Assembly (NCBI RefSeq): GCF_003337485.1
Contig: NZ_QPJJ01000012.1
Location: 62,001 to 126,000, forward strand
DNA length: 64,000 bases
Reading direction: 5' to 3'
From: Saliterribacillus persicus
GTDB taxonomy: Bacteria; Bacillota; Bacilli; Bacillales; Amphibacillaceae
The position numbers and the translations under genes were made by a program. Below the pieces are notes generated by a model. It had not been told where the DNA came from. It made no database searches and saw only the letters and a program-made list of their open reading frames with translations. Positions 58,043-64,000 of the stretch are shown here, in pieces. Within the stretch, counting starts at the first letter, position 1. Each line of letters starts with the position of its first letter.

Positions 58043-58432
58043 TCATAATTTTAATAACGCCTTTCGTGCTAATTGATCTGCAATTTTATTTTGTTTTTCT
58101 GGAATCCACTTGATAAAGAAGTAGGGGAAGGTAGGGGTCATAGATTTAATTTCTTCTAATAATTTTAAAAACTCTTTTTTTGTAGCATATTCTTTTTCGA
58201 TACTATCTACTACGATTCTTGAATCTGAACGGAAAGATAGAATCTCCTCTGGATATTTTTCCTTACATATCTCTAATGCTTTAATTACAGCAATGAATTC
58301 CGCTTCATGATTAGAATATTCTCCTATAAGAAACTGATACTCTTCATTTAATTTCCCTTTTTTTATATAAATACCAACAGCGCTAGACCCAGGATTACCT
58401 ACTGTAGCTGCATCTGTATATACCTCTAACAT
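58043..58432 (-). CDS. ypeP: RNase HI-family protein YpeP
   Basis: 129 residues from ATG 58432, after GAAGGTGAT; a GTG at 58441 is in frame but abuts the ribosome-binding site. Ribonuclease H fold with the acidic residues in VYTDAA (near 5-7), NHEAEF (near 45), RSDSR (near 70) and ADQLAR (near 118), so the catalytic DEDD set seems complete. It would cut RNA in RNA:DNA hybrids. B. subtilis YpeP is reported to lack clear activity, so activity is not certain. ypdP is its upstream neighbour on the same strand. Confidence 0.88.
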   Translation of the reverse strand: MLEVYTDAATVGNPGSSAVGIYIKKGKLNEEYQFLIGEYSNHEAEFIAVIKALEICKEKYPEEILSFRSDSRIVVDSIEKEYATKKEFLKLLEEIKSMTPTFPYFFIKWIPEKQNKIADQLARKALLKL

Positions 58433-58458
58433 CTTAATCACCTTCTCTATATATAATA

Positions 58459-58492
58459 GGAGTAGAAGAAGAGCGGACTCTTTTTCTACTCC
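58459..58492 (-). terminator. Terminator between ypdP and ypeP
   Basis: GGAGTAGAA pairs with TTCTACTCC and encloses an AAGAG / CTCTT inner stem. It lies just beyond the ypdP stop codon on the minus strand. The following tract is T/A mixed rather than pure T. Confidence 0.6.
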
Positions 58493-58500
58493 TTAAGAAG

Positions 58501-59190
58501 CTATGCTTGCTTTTGTTTAGCTGTGTGAATTCGTTTTGCTACATATAAAAATGGGGTATCCATTAGGGATACAATGAATTTAATTACATAAGTAGTAATT
58601 AAAATATTGAACCAAACGTCCAATTCATAGGCGCCATAAAAGGCAATTGTACAAAAGATTAAGCTATCTATTAGTTGACTTATCATCGTACTGCCATTGT
58701 TCCTCAGCCACAAAAATCGATCTGACGTAAATATCTTTTTCAGCTTGTCATATATCCAAACATCTACATATTGACTAACGATGTAGGCAAGTAAACTTCC
58801 AATAGCAATATTTGGGATCAGTTCAAAAATTGTTTCAAGGGCAGGTTGTGCAAAGTCTGATTCTGCTGGGATAAAACGAAGTGCAAATTGCATCATAATT
58901 GTCATCGACAATAACGTAGCAAAACCCATCCAAACTGCCTTTTTTGCGTATTTCTTTCCATGATTTTCATTGAGAATATCTGTTGCTAAAAAGGCTGTAC
59001 CATAGATGATATTTCCCAATGTCGCAATCATGCCAAACATTTCAACTGTCTTTAGCACTTGGATATTTGCTATTACTGTAGACATTCCAATCCATACAAA
59101 TAATCCTGCTTTTCCAAATATTCGATAGATCAACAGCAACAAGGAAAAGTTTACAAGTGCAAAAACAATCCATAATAATTCATTACTCAC
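58501..59190 (-). CDS. ypdP: Queuosine-precursor transporter YpdP (VUT/ECF-type)
   Basis: 229 residues from GTG 59190, with AAGGAGGAAA six to eight bases upstream. About six membrane helices and the family features LATDILNENHGKKYAKKAVW (near 65-85) and DSLIFCTIAF near 165. This family imports preQ0/preQ1 or queuine precursors. The preQ1 riboswitch directly upstream supports that role. It precedes ypeP on the minus strand; in B. subtilis the two are also adjacent. Confidence 0.92.
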   Translation of the reverse strand: MSNELLWIVFALVNFSLLLLIYRIFGKAGLFVWIGMSTVIANIQVLKTVEMFGMIATLGNIIYGTAFLATDILNENHGKKYAKKAVWMGFATLLSMTIMMQFALRFIPAESDFAQPALETIFELIPNIAIGSLLAYIVSQYVDVWIYDKLKKIFTSDRFLWLRNNGSTMISQLIDSLIFCTIAFYGAYELDVWFNILITTYVIKFIVSLMDTPFLYVAKRIHTAKQKQA

Positions 59191-59197
59191 TTTATTT

Positions 59198-59238
59198 CCT
59201 CCTTAGTTTTGATAACGCGGGAGTTTACGAACCGCGAG
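59198..59238 (-). ncRNA. PreQ1-I riboswitch of ypdP
   Basis: On the minus strand: CGCGG, then TTCGTAAACTC, CCGCG, TTATCA, and AAAACTAAGG followed by AGG. This matches the class I aptamer (stem P1, loop with TTC..TA.ac, and an A-rich tail ending ACTAA that forms the pseudoknot). The tail overlaps the GGAGG ribosome-binding site of ypdP, so ligand binding would probably block translation. preQ1 is the queuosine precursor, matching the downstream transporter. The assignment is by motif; it was not tested with a covariance model. Confidence 0.87.
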
Positions 59239-59333
59239 CCGTTTAAGACTTAATTATCATTTTATTTATTCACACATTTCCTAAATTTATCACGATCCTT
59301 ATATCTTGTAAAGAAAAATTAAATGACAGCATA

Positions 59334-59364
59334 TAAAAAGGCGATGATCGAATGATCATCGCCA
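59334..59364 (-). terminator. Terminator after the cold-shock gene
   Basis: GGCGATGATC / GATCATCGCC with a four-base loop is followed on the minus strand by five T residues, ten bases beyond the cold-shock stop codon. Confidence 0.88.
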
Positions 59365-59373
59365 TATATTAGT

Positions 59374-59574
59374 TTATTTTTTTACAACGTTTGCTGCTTG
59401 AGGTCCTCGTTCTCCTTCGATAATCTCGAAAGAAACTTCTTGATTTTCCTCTAACGTTTTAAAACCTTCACCTTCGATAGCGGAATAATGCACAAAAACA
59501 TCATTTCCTTCTTCTAACTGAATAAAACCATAGCCTTTTTCAGCATTGAACCATTTTACTGTACCGTTTTCCAT
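59374..59574 (-). CDS. cspD: Cold-shock protein (CspD-type)
   Basis: 66 residues. A cold-shock OB-fold with RNP1 (KGYGFI, near 13-18) and RNP2 (VFVHYSAI, near 26-33) single-strand nucleic-acid-binding motifs; ends with ANVVKK. AGGAGGAAG precedes the ATG. It acts as an RNA chaperone. The leader upstream has a promoter and hairpin described separately. Assignment to cspD rather than cspB/C is based on position near ypdP/ypeP. Confidence 0.92.
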   Translation of the reverse strand: MENGTVKWFNAEKGYGFIQLEEGNDVFVHYSAIEGEGFKTLEENQEVSFEIIEGERGPQAANVVKK

Positions 59575-59645
59575 TCTATCTTCCTCCTAAAATCTTTCAC
59601 GTCAAACGTGTTAATTAATACAAATTAGATGATGGAAAAATAAAA

Positions 59646-59704
59646 AGGTAGCATCCCAGAAGTATTGGATCATCTTTCGACCTACTTCATGTGAGAAGCT
59701 ACCT
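59646..59704 (-). ncRNA. Hairpin leader with T tract between the NlpC/P60 gene and cspD
   Basis: On the minus strand, an outer stem AGGTAGC / GCTACCT encloses an inner stem GAAGTA / TACTTC with a small GGUC/GAUC loop stem, and the 3' arm is followed at once by five T and then T-rich sequence. It looks like a structured terminator. It starts about 30 nt after the inferred transcription start at 59733 and is about 70 nt before cspD. An upstream segment TTGGAT could instead pair with ATCCAA inside the hairpin, an arrangement seen in attenuators. No known RNA family recognised. Confidence 0.55.
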
Positions 59705-59739
59705 AAAATTAATCCAAAACATCTTCTTTGCTTGTGTTT

Positions 59740-59769
59740 ACTATAGCTTATTTATTGGATGAATGTCAA
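59740..59769 (-). promoter_or_regulatory. Sigma-A promoter upstream of the cspD leader
   Basis: On the minus strand TTGACA (59769-59764, exact consensus) is followed after 18 bases by TATAGT (59745-59740). It sits between the NlpC/P60 stop and the leader hairpin, so the transcript would go into the hairpin before reaching cspD. Confidence 0.75.
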
Positions 59770-59794
59770 TAATAGCAAGGGCTTATCTTAATCA

Positions 59795-60832
59795 TCACGA
59801 TGCTTGCGGCACACTTCTAGCACCTAAGTATCGTTGCTTCCAGTAATTTTGTGACATCTTGCTTATCGATACTCCCTTGGATGCACTTGCATGAATAAAG
59901 GAATCATTTCCTAAGTAAATGCCCATATGAGATGGTCCAGGTTTATATGTTTCAAAAAATACCAGATCTCCAACAGAAGGACTATCTATATATTGAGTAT
60001 GATTCCAGATATCACTCACTGTTCTAGGCAAAGAAATACCAATTTGCTTGAAAACATACTGCATATAACCGCTACAATCAAAACCGCTTGTGCTAGTACC
60101 TCCCCAAACATACGGAATACCCAGGTAATTTCTAGCGACAGACGTTAATTGCGTTAATGGCTTACTTTGATTCTTTACTGGTTGCTTGGATTCTTTTTTC
60201 TCTGTATTTTTAACTGTTTTAGTTGCCACCTGTTGACTACTATTTGTTTTTTCCTCTTTAACTTCTGGTTGAGGTGTAGGTTCTTTTGGATAATTTACGA
60301 TATGAAGTGCTGTTTCACCGCGATCTTGTTTCATGATAGTCACTGCTTTATCTGTAATCGGTCCGTAGATACCGTCGACTTTAGCTTGATAATATCCAAA
60401 GTATGCCAGTGCCTCCTGTAAAGCAGTAACCGCTTTACCTGTGTCCCCAATTTTAAATGCATCGAGTGAATCATTAATTATTTGTAATTGTTTTCGATAC
60501 TCCTCATCTGATAGTTGTTCGTAGGTTGATTTATCAGTGTTACCTGTAACAGGTAATTGATTTTCTTTTTGAAACTTTTTAACGGCATACTCTGTTAAAA
60601 TTCCATATTGACCATCGATTGGAGCATGATAATAGGATAATTTTTTTAATTTATATTGAAGTGCTCTTACTGTTTCATGTTCTGCCCCGTATTTCAGTTC
60701 TTCCACATCTTCAAATGCTTCTTCCCACACTGCTGGAGGAACATCCACATAAGTAGAAAAAGGTTGACTAAGTACCAATCCATACGCCATTGAGTGTTTT
60801 ACTATACTAGTTAATGATTCAGTGGCTAACAC
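59795..60832 (-). CDS. NlpC/P60 peptidoglycan hydrolase with peptidoglycan-binding domains
   Basis: 345 residues from GTG 60832, seven bases after GGAGG. Two peptidoglycan-binding type 1 domains (about 45-105 and 125-175), a Lys/Pro/Gln-rich linker (about 182-225) and an NlpC/P60 domain (about 230-345) with Cys253 in FDCSGY, His302 in HMGIYLG and His314. It would cut peptide cross-links in the cell wall. The N-terminus is weakly hydrophobic (residues about 9-28) and does not look like a normal signal peptide, so export route is uncertain. Divergent from thyA. Confidence 0.87.
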   Translation of the reverse strand: MLATESLTSIVKHSMAYGLVLSQPFSTYVDVPPAVWEEAFEDVEELKYGAEHETVRALQYKLKKLSYYHAPIDGQYGILTEYAVKKFQKENQLPVTGNTDKSTYEQLSDEEYRKQLQIINDSLDAFKIGDTGKAVTALQEALAYFGYYQAKVDGIYGPITDKAVTIMKQDRGETALHIVNYPKEPTPQPEVKEEKTNSSQQVATKTVKNTEKKESKQPVKNQSKPLTQLTSVARNYLGIPYVWGGTSTSGFDCSGYMQYVFKQIGISLPRTVSDIWNHTQYIDSPSVGDLVFFETYKPGPSHMGIYLGNDSFIHASASKGVSISKMSQNYWKQRYLGARSVPQAS

Positions 60833-60951
60833 TTTTCCACCTCCAAATATTATGCATTCTTCTTTTTAAAATTTATGTTAAACTAGTTAAGATATGAAAT
60901 AATTGATGATTTGTTACCAAAATGTAATAATCAGAATGTTTCAATCATTAT

Positions 60952-60973
60952 TGCCTGTAATAATCAGGCATTT
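60952..60973 (+). repeat. Small hairpin before thyA
   Basis: TGCCTG and CAGGCA arms around a seven-base loop, followed by three T residues, 25 bases before the thyA start codon. Possibly a leader structure; too weak for a clear terminator. Confidence 0.4.
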
Positions 60974-60997
60974 ACATAATGAAGGAGAGAAATACCG

Positions 60998-61954
60998 ATG
61001 ACATTAAGTGAAAAAACATATTTAGATTTATGTGAATATGTCCTGGATAATGGACACAAAAAAGAAGATCGTACTGGAACAGGGACAATTTCCACTTTTG
61101 GTTATCAGATGAGATTTCCTTTAAGTGAAGGATTTCCAGTGCTTACCACAAAAAAAATACCGTTCCATTTAATAGTAAGTGAACTGCTTTGGTTTATTAA
61201 AGGAGATACTAACATCCGTTTTCTTCTTGAACATAACAATAACATTTGGAACGAGTGGGCATTTAAAAATTGGGTTGAAAGTTCAGAATATAAAGGGCCT
61301 GATATGACTAATTTTGGACATAGAGCTCAAGAGGATGCTTCTTTTAAAGCCTTATACACAAAAGAGATGGAATTTTTTAAGGCGCAAATTTTAAATGATG
61401 AGAACTTTGCTGAGCGTTATGGGGACCTTGGCTCTGTTTATGGCTCTCAATGGCGTGCATGGAAAACAAGTAAAGGGGATACAATCGATCAATTAAAAGA
61501 AGTAATTGAATCTATTAAGACTCAGCCTGATTCAAGGAGACATATAGTGAGTGCTTGGAATCCAGAGGATGTTCCTCATATGGCTTTACCGCCATGTCAC
61601 ACCATGTATCAGTTTTATGTGCATGATGGAAAGTTATCCTGTCAGCTTTATCAAAGAAGTGGAGATATTTTCTTAGGAGTACCTTTTAATATTGCTAGTT
61701 ATGCGCTGCTAACACACCTCATTGCGCATGAAACGAATCTTCAAGTGGGAGAATTCGTTCATACCTTGGGAGATGCACACATTTATACAAATCATATGAG
61801 CCAGGTTAAAGAACAATTACAGCGATCAACGTTTGCTTTACCAGCTTTATCATTAAATCAACAGAAGAAATCCATTTTTGATTTTGAGATGGAGGATATA
61901 CAGCTGAAAGACTATCAGTCCCATCCACCAATTAAAGCACCAGTTGCCGTTTAA
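60998..61954 (+). CDS. thyA: Thymidylate synthase, long (Lactobacillus-type) form
   Basis: 318 residues. Catalytic Cys200 in [10 protein letters not shown] (near 197-206), [11 protein letters not shown] near 175-185 and the folate site near the C-terminus ending PIKAPVAV. The length is about 54 residues more than the common 264-residue enzyme because of an insert (about 88-140, from [10 protein letters not shown] on), as in the Lactobacillus casei enzyme of 316 residues. It methylates dUMP to dTMP using methylene-tetrahydrofolate. AAGGAGAG precedes the ATG. dfrA follows to regenerate the folate cofactor. Confidence 0.96.
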   Translation: MTLSEKTYLDLCEYVLDNGHKKEDRTGTGTISTFGYQMRFPLSEGFPVLTTKKIPFHLIVSELLWFIKGDTNIRFLLEHNNNIWNEWAFKNWVESSEYKGPDMTNFGHRAQEDASFKALYTKEMEFFKAQILNDENFAERYGDLGSVYGSQWRAWKTSKGDTIDQLKEVIESIKTQPDSRRHIVSAWNPEDVPHMALPPCHTMYQFYVHDGKLSCQLYQRSGDIFLGVPFNIASYALLTHLIAHETNLQVGEFVHTLGDAHIYTNHMSQVKEQLQRSTFALPALSLNQQKKSIFDFEMEDIQLKDYQSHPPIKAPVAV

Positions 61955-61972
61955 ATATAAGGAGGTTTCAAG

Positions 61973-62461
61973 ATGATTTCATTACTATTTGCAATGGATG
62001 AAAACCGCGTTATCGGATATGAAAATGGATTGCCTTGGCAATTACCAAATGATTTAAAGTTCTTCAAGGAACTAACTACTTCTCAGACGGTTATTATGGG
62101 GAGAAAAACATTTGAATCGATGAATGGGCCGCTTCCAAATAGAGAAAATATTGTCTTAACACAGAATAATCAGTTTGAAGCAGAAGGTTGCACCGTTATC
62201 CATTCTATAGAAGACGTGGTTAAATGGAATAAAGAAAATCCGAGTAAAGAATACTTCGTTATTGGGGGAGAAGAGATTTTCAAGTTAATTCTCCCCGATG
62301 CTGATCGTATTTATATGACCCTTATAAAAGCTAGCTTTAAAGGAGATACTTTTTTTCCTCATTTCGATGAAACAAAGTGGCAATTAACCAAAGAAACAAA
62401 AGGGGAGAAGAATGAAAGAAATCCCTATGATTATTTCTTTAGACAATATGACCATCTATAA
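61973..62461 (+). CDS. dfrA: Dihydrofolate reductase
   Basis: 162 residues. The substrate site is LLFAMDENRVIGYENGLPWQLPNDLKFF (near 4-30), and the NADPH-binding VIMGRKTFESM (near 41-51) is conserved. The conserved acidic residue (Asp28) is in place. It reduces dihydrofolate to tetrahydrofolate, recycling the cofactor used by thymidylate synthase directly upstream. AAGGAGGTTTC precedes the ATG, 18 bases after thyA. Confidence 0.96.
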   Translation: MISLLFAMDENRVIGYENGLPWQLPNDLKFFKELTTSQTVIMGRKTFESMNGPLPNRENIVLTQNNQFEAEGCTVIHSIEDVVKWNKENPSKEYFVIGGEEIFKLILPDADRIYMTLIKASFKGDTFFPHFDETKWQLTKETKGEKNERNPYDYFFRQYDHL

Positions 62462-62563
62462 TATTTTCTAAACGATCGAACAAGACAAGTAGTAAAAAAC
62501 ATGATAGTATAGAGAAAACGCTATTACTTACGTATATATAAATTAAATGGGGTGAATATATCC

Positions 62564-62764
62564 ATGTTTTCCGCTATAGGTATTCCGGGTTTAATCTTAA
62601 TTTTAGTTATTGCCTTAATTATTTTTGGACCAAAAAAATTACCTGAGATTGGTAAAGCTACTGGTGAAACATTAAGAGAATTTAAAAATTCTGCCCGTAG
62701 TCTTTCTGAGGAAGAAGATCAGCAAAATACAACTGGACAACTTAACACATCTGAGAAAAAATAG
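62564..62764 (+). CDS. tatA: Twin-arginine translocase subunit TatA (first copy)
   Basis: 66 residues from ATG 62564, after GGGGTGA; the GTG at 62552 overlaps that site. One N-terminal membrane helix (about 5-21), the [21 protein letters not shown] amphipathic helix (near 25-44) and a charged tail. Oligomers of TatA form the Tat transport pore. A second TatA-like gene follows 12 bases later. Confidence 0.9.
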   Translation: MFSAIGIPGLILILVIALIIFGPKKLPEIGKATGETLREFKNSARSLSEEEDQQNTTGQLNTSEKK

Positions 62765-62776
62765 GAGTGAGTATAG

Positions 62777-62977
62777 ATGTTCTCAAGCATAGGATTTCCA
62801 GGCTTAATTTTAATTCTAATTACTGCACTTATTATCTTTGGTCCGTCAAAATTACCTGAAATAGGTAAAGCAGTAGGGAGTTCTTTAAGAGAGTTTAAAA
62901 AAGCTACTGCTGATATCATGAGTGATGAAGATTTAAAAAGTAATAATCAATCGAAAAAAGATGGAGAAAAGATGTAG
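62777..62977 (+). CDS. tatA: Twin-arginine translocase subunit TatA (second copy)
   Basis: 66 residues. One membrane helix, the hinge [21 protein letters not shown] (near 25-44) and a charged tail. It is very similar to the first copy in the first 45 residues but has a different tail. AGGAGTGAG precedes the ATG. Firmicutes generally use a bifunctional TatA without TatB, so two tandem TatA genes with one tatC is a duplication. Confidence 0.9.
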   Translation: MFSSIGFPGLILILITALIIFGPSKLPEIGKAVGSSLREFKKATADIMSDEDLKSNNQSKKDGEKM

Positions 62978-63003
62978 AGGCTAATCCTGTTACATCTTTT
63001 TTT
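62970..63003 (+). terminator. Attenuator or terminator between tatA and tatC
   Basis: AGATGTA (overlapping the second tatA stop codon) and TACATCT form a seven-base stem around a 14-base loop, followed by seven T residues. It lies 40 bases before tatC, so it would lower tatC expression relative to tatA rather than end the operon outright. That effect is inferred. Confidence 0.65.
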
Positions 63004-63042
63004 CTGTCCTTGTCTTTTATCGTTTAAAGGGAGAGAGTTTAT

Positions 63043-63813
63043 GTGGTGAAAGTGGAGAGCACCGAAGAAAAAGAAATGGCTTACTTAGATCATTTTGCAG
63101 AGTTAAGAAAGCGCCTTTTGTGGACCGCTTTAATTTTTATTATCTTTTTTGCAGTGGGTTTGTATTTTGTACAAGATATTCGTGATTTTTTTCTTAATGA
63201 CACCGATCTTACGCTACATTTAATTGCACCTGGGGAAATTATTTGGATTATATTTACGATTGCCTTTATCGTAGGGCTTACTGCCACGCTTCCTTTTTTT
63301 TGTTTTCAGCTATGGTTATTTATAAGACCTGGTCTAACTTCGACTGAAAGAAAAGCATCACTTGCTTATATCCCAGCAATCTTTATTCTTTTTCTTTCGG
63401 GATTAGTTTTTGGTTACTATATATTTGTCCACTTAATCCTACCATTTCTTTTATCATTAAATGATGGTATGTTTGAAACAATTTTTACAGTTGAAAATTA
63501 TTTTCGATTTGTATTTCGTGTGACGATTCCATTTGCTGTATTATTTGAAATACCAATTATTACGATGTTTTTAACTTCATTAGGAATAGTAACTCCTAAA
63601 TTTCTAGTAAAAACGAGAAAGTATGCTTATTTTATTTTAATTATTATTGGTACCATGATTTCACCACCAGATTTTTTCTTGCAAATCATTGTAGCAATTC
63701 CACTTATTATTTTATATGAAATAAGTATTGTTTTATCTCGAATCATTTACAAAAAGAAAATGGACAAGCATGAAGCATACATGCAAGAGGATTCAAACCA
63801 GGAAGAGAGGTAA
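63043..63813 (+). CDS. tatC: Twin-arginine translocase subunit TatC
   Basis: 256 residues with six membrane helices. N-terminal signature DHFAELRKRLLW (near 16-27), which contacts the twin-arginine signal peptide, and the central RPGLTSTERK loop (near 95-104) are conserved. It recognises Tat substrates such as the Rieske protein QcrA encoded in this window. The start is GTG 63043 or 63046 behind AAGGGAGAG. Confidence 0.93.
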   Translation: MVKVESTEEKEMAYLDHFAELRKRLLWTALIFIIFFAVGLYFVQDIRDFFLNDTDLTLHLIAPGEIIWIIFTIAFIVGLTATLPFFCFQLWLFIRPGLTSTERKASLAYIPAIFILFLSGLVFGYYIFVHLILPFLLSLNDGMFETIFTVENYFRFVFRVTIPFAVLFEIPIITMFLTSLGIVTPKFLVKTRKYAYFILIIIGTMISPPDFFLQIIVAIPLIILYEISIVLSRIIYKKKMDKHEAYMQEDSNQEER

Positions 63814-63816
63814 ATG

Positions 63817-64000
63817 ATGAAAACTTTTTATCAATATATGATGCGCTATCGAGGAGCGAAAAATACGGATAAAGCATATAGCTTAGCAGAATGGATGTTC
63901 TATGACCATGATTTCCCCAAACAATCAACTGATTATGACGAGCTAAGCCGTTACTTAGAATGGACAGCACCGTTTCCAGAGGCATTACAAACCTTTGATA
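63817..64000 (+). CDS. yozE: YozE-family protein, N-terminal part (runs off the window)
   Basis: At least 61 residues. The first residues are MKTFYQYMMRYRGAKNTDKA, and the SLAEWMFYDHDFPKQSTDYDELSRYLEW pattern (near 23-50) matches the YozE SAM-like fold family (UPF0346), short cytosolic proteins of about 73 residues with no known function. AAGAGAGG precedes the ATG; a second ATG lies at 63814. The 3' end is outside the window. Confidence 0.82.
   Translation, partial: MKTFYQYMMRYRGAKNTDKAYSLAEWMFYDHDFPKQSTDYDELSRYLEWTAPFPEALQTFD

Noticed and set aside
1-64000. Search for CRISPR arrays, insertion sequences, prophage genes, tRNA genes and attachment sites
   Set aside because: No regularly spaced repeats, transposase- or integrase-like proteins, phage structural genes or tRNA cloverleaf sequences were seen. 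Inverted repeats found are single short hairpins.

Overview
This window is a 64 kb stretch of core chromosome from a low-GC, endospore-forming member of the Bacillaceae. The sequence is AT-rich, and gene content and order follow the Bacillus subtilis segment that runs from ypdC/sleB through cmk, spoIVA, the aromatic supra-operon, qcrABC, dapB, panBCD, asnS, ponA-recU, gpsB and rnpB to ypeP/ypdP/csp, thy-dfr and tat. Spore genes (sleB, ypeB, spoIVA, an SpoVIF-type gene, sspM, the YIEGIA pair), bacillithiol synthesis (bshA), menaquinone genes and a menaquinol-cytochrome c reductase all point to Bacillaceae. The ba3 oxidase and several missing B. subtilis genes suggest an Oceanobacillus/Virgibacillus-type relative rather than B. 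subtilis itself. This placement is inferred from gene content, not from a search.

Layout. 1-3300: tail of a minus-strand asparaginase gene, then prsW and the germination pair sleB-ypeB. 3400-6650: a PilZ (YpfA/MotI) gene, cmk, plsC and the S1-domain gene ypfD. 6870-12600: yphA, the YIEGIA gene with its small partner, der, gpsA, an SpoVIF-type gene, a DUF2768 gene and a YphF-type lipoprotein. 12830-14940: spoIVA with a good sigma-E promoter candidate, and hbs behind a palindrome-flanked sigma-A promoter. 15100-18880: hepS-menG-hepT-ndk-cheR. 19000-25140: aroC-aroB-aroH-hisC-tyrA-aroA, lacking the trp genes that interrupt this cluster in B. subtilis. 25280-29780: ypiA-ypiB-ypiF and qcrABC. 29830-38370: a DUF1405 gene, a YugP-type metallopeptidase, then ypjD-dapB-mgsA-bshA-cca-birA-panBCD. 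38518-45980: dinG-ypmA-ypmB-aspB-asnS-dnaD-nth. 46076-49450 (minus): recU-ponA. 49829-55050: sspM, yppE, cdd, ypsA, gpsB, the RNase P RNA gene, a THUMP methyltransferase and an M32 carboxypeptidase. 55127-57431 (minus): a three-gene ba3 oxidase operon. 57771-60832: a DUF6123-like gene, ypeP, ypdP (with a preQ1 riboswitch), a cold-shock gene and an NlpC/P60 cell-wall hydrolase. 60998-64000: thyA-dfrA, two tatA genes, tatC and a partial YozE gene.

Functional links. Several blocks feed one another: shikimate pathway plus menaquinone genes supply the quinol used by qcrABC, and the separate ba3 operon encodes a terminal oxidase. DapB supplies cell-wall and spore precursors, and PonA/GpsB/RecU link wall growth to chromosome processing. 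PreQ1 sensing fits the queuosine-precursor transporter it precedes.

Most of the window is ordinary housekeeping sequence. I found no mobile element, prophage, CRISPR array, defence island or tRNA gene, and no clearly new multi-gene system. The least explained signals are a promoter-plus-hairpin leader between the NlpC/P60 gene and the cold-shock gene, a perfect 24-nt palindrome next to the hbs promoter, and a few gene losses or insertions relative to the B. subtilis order.
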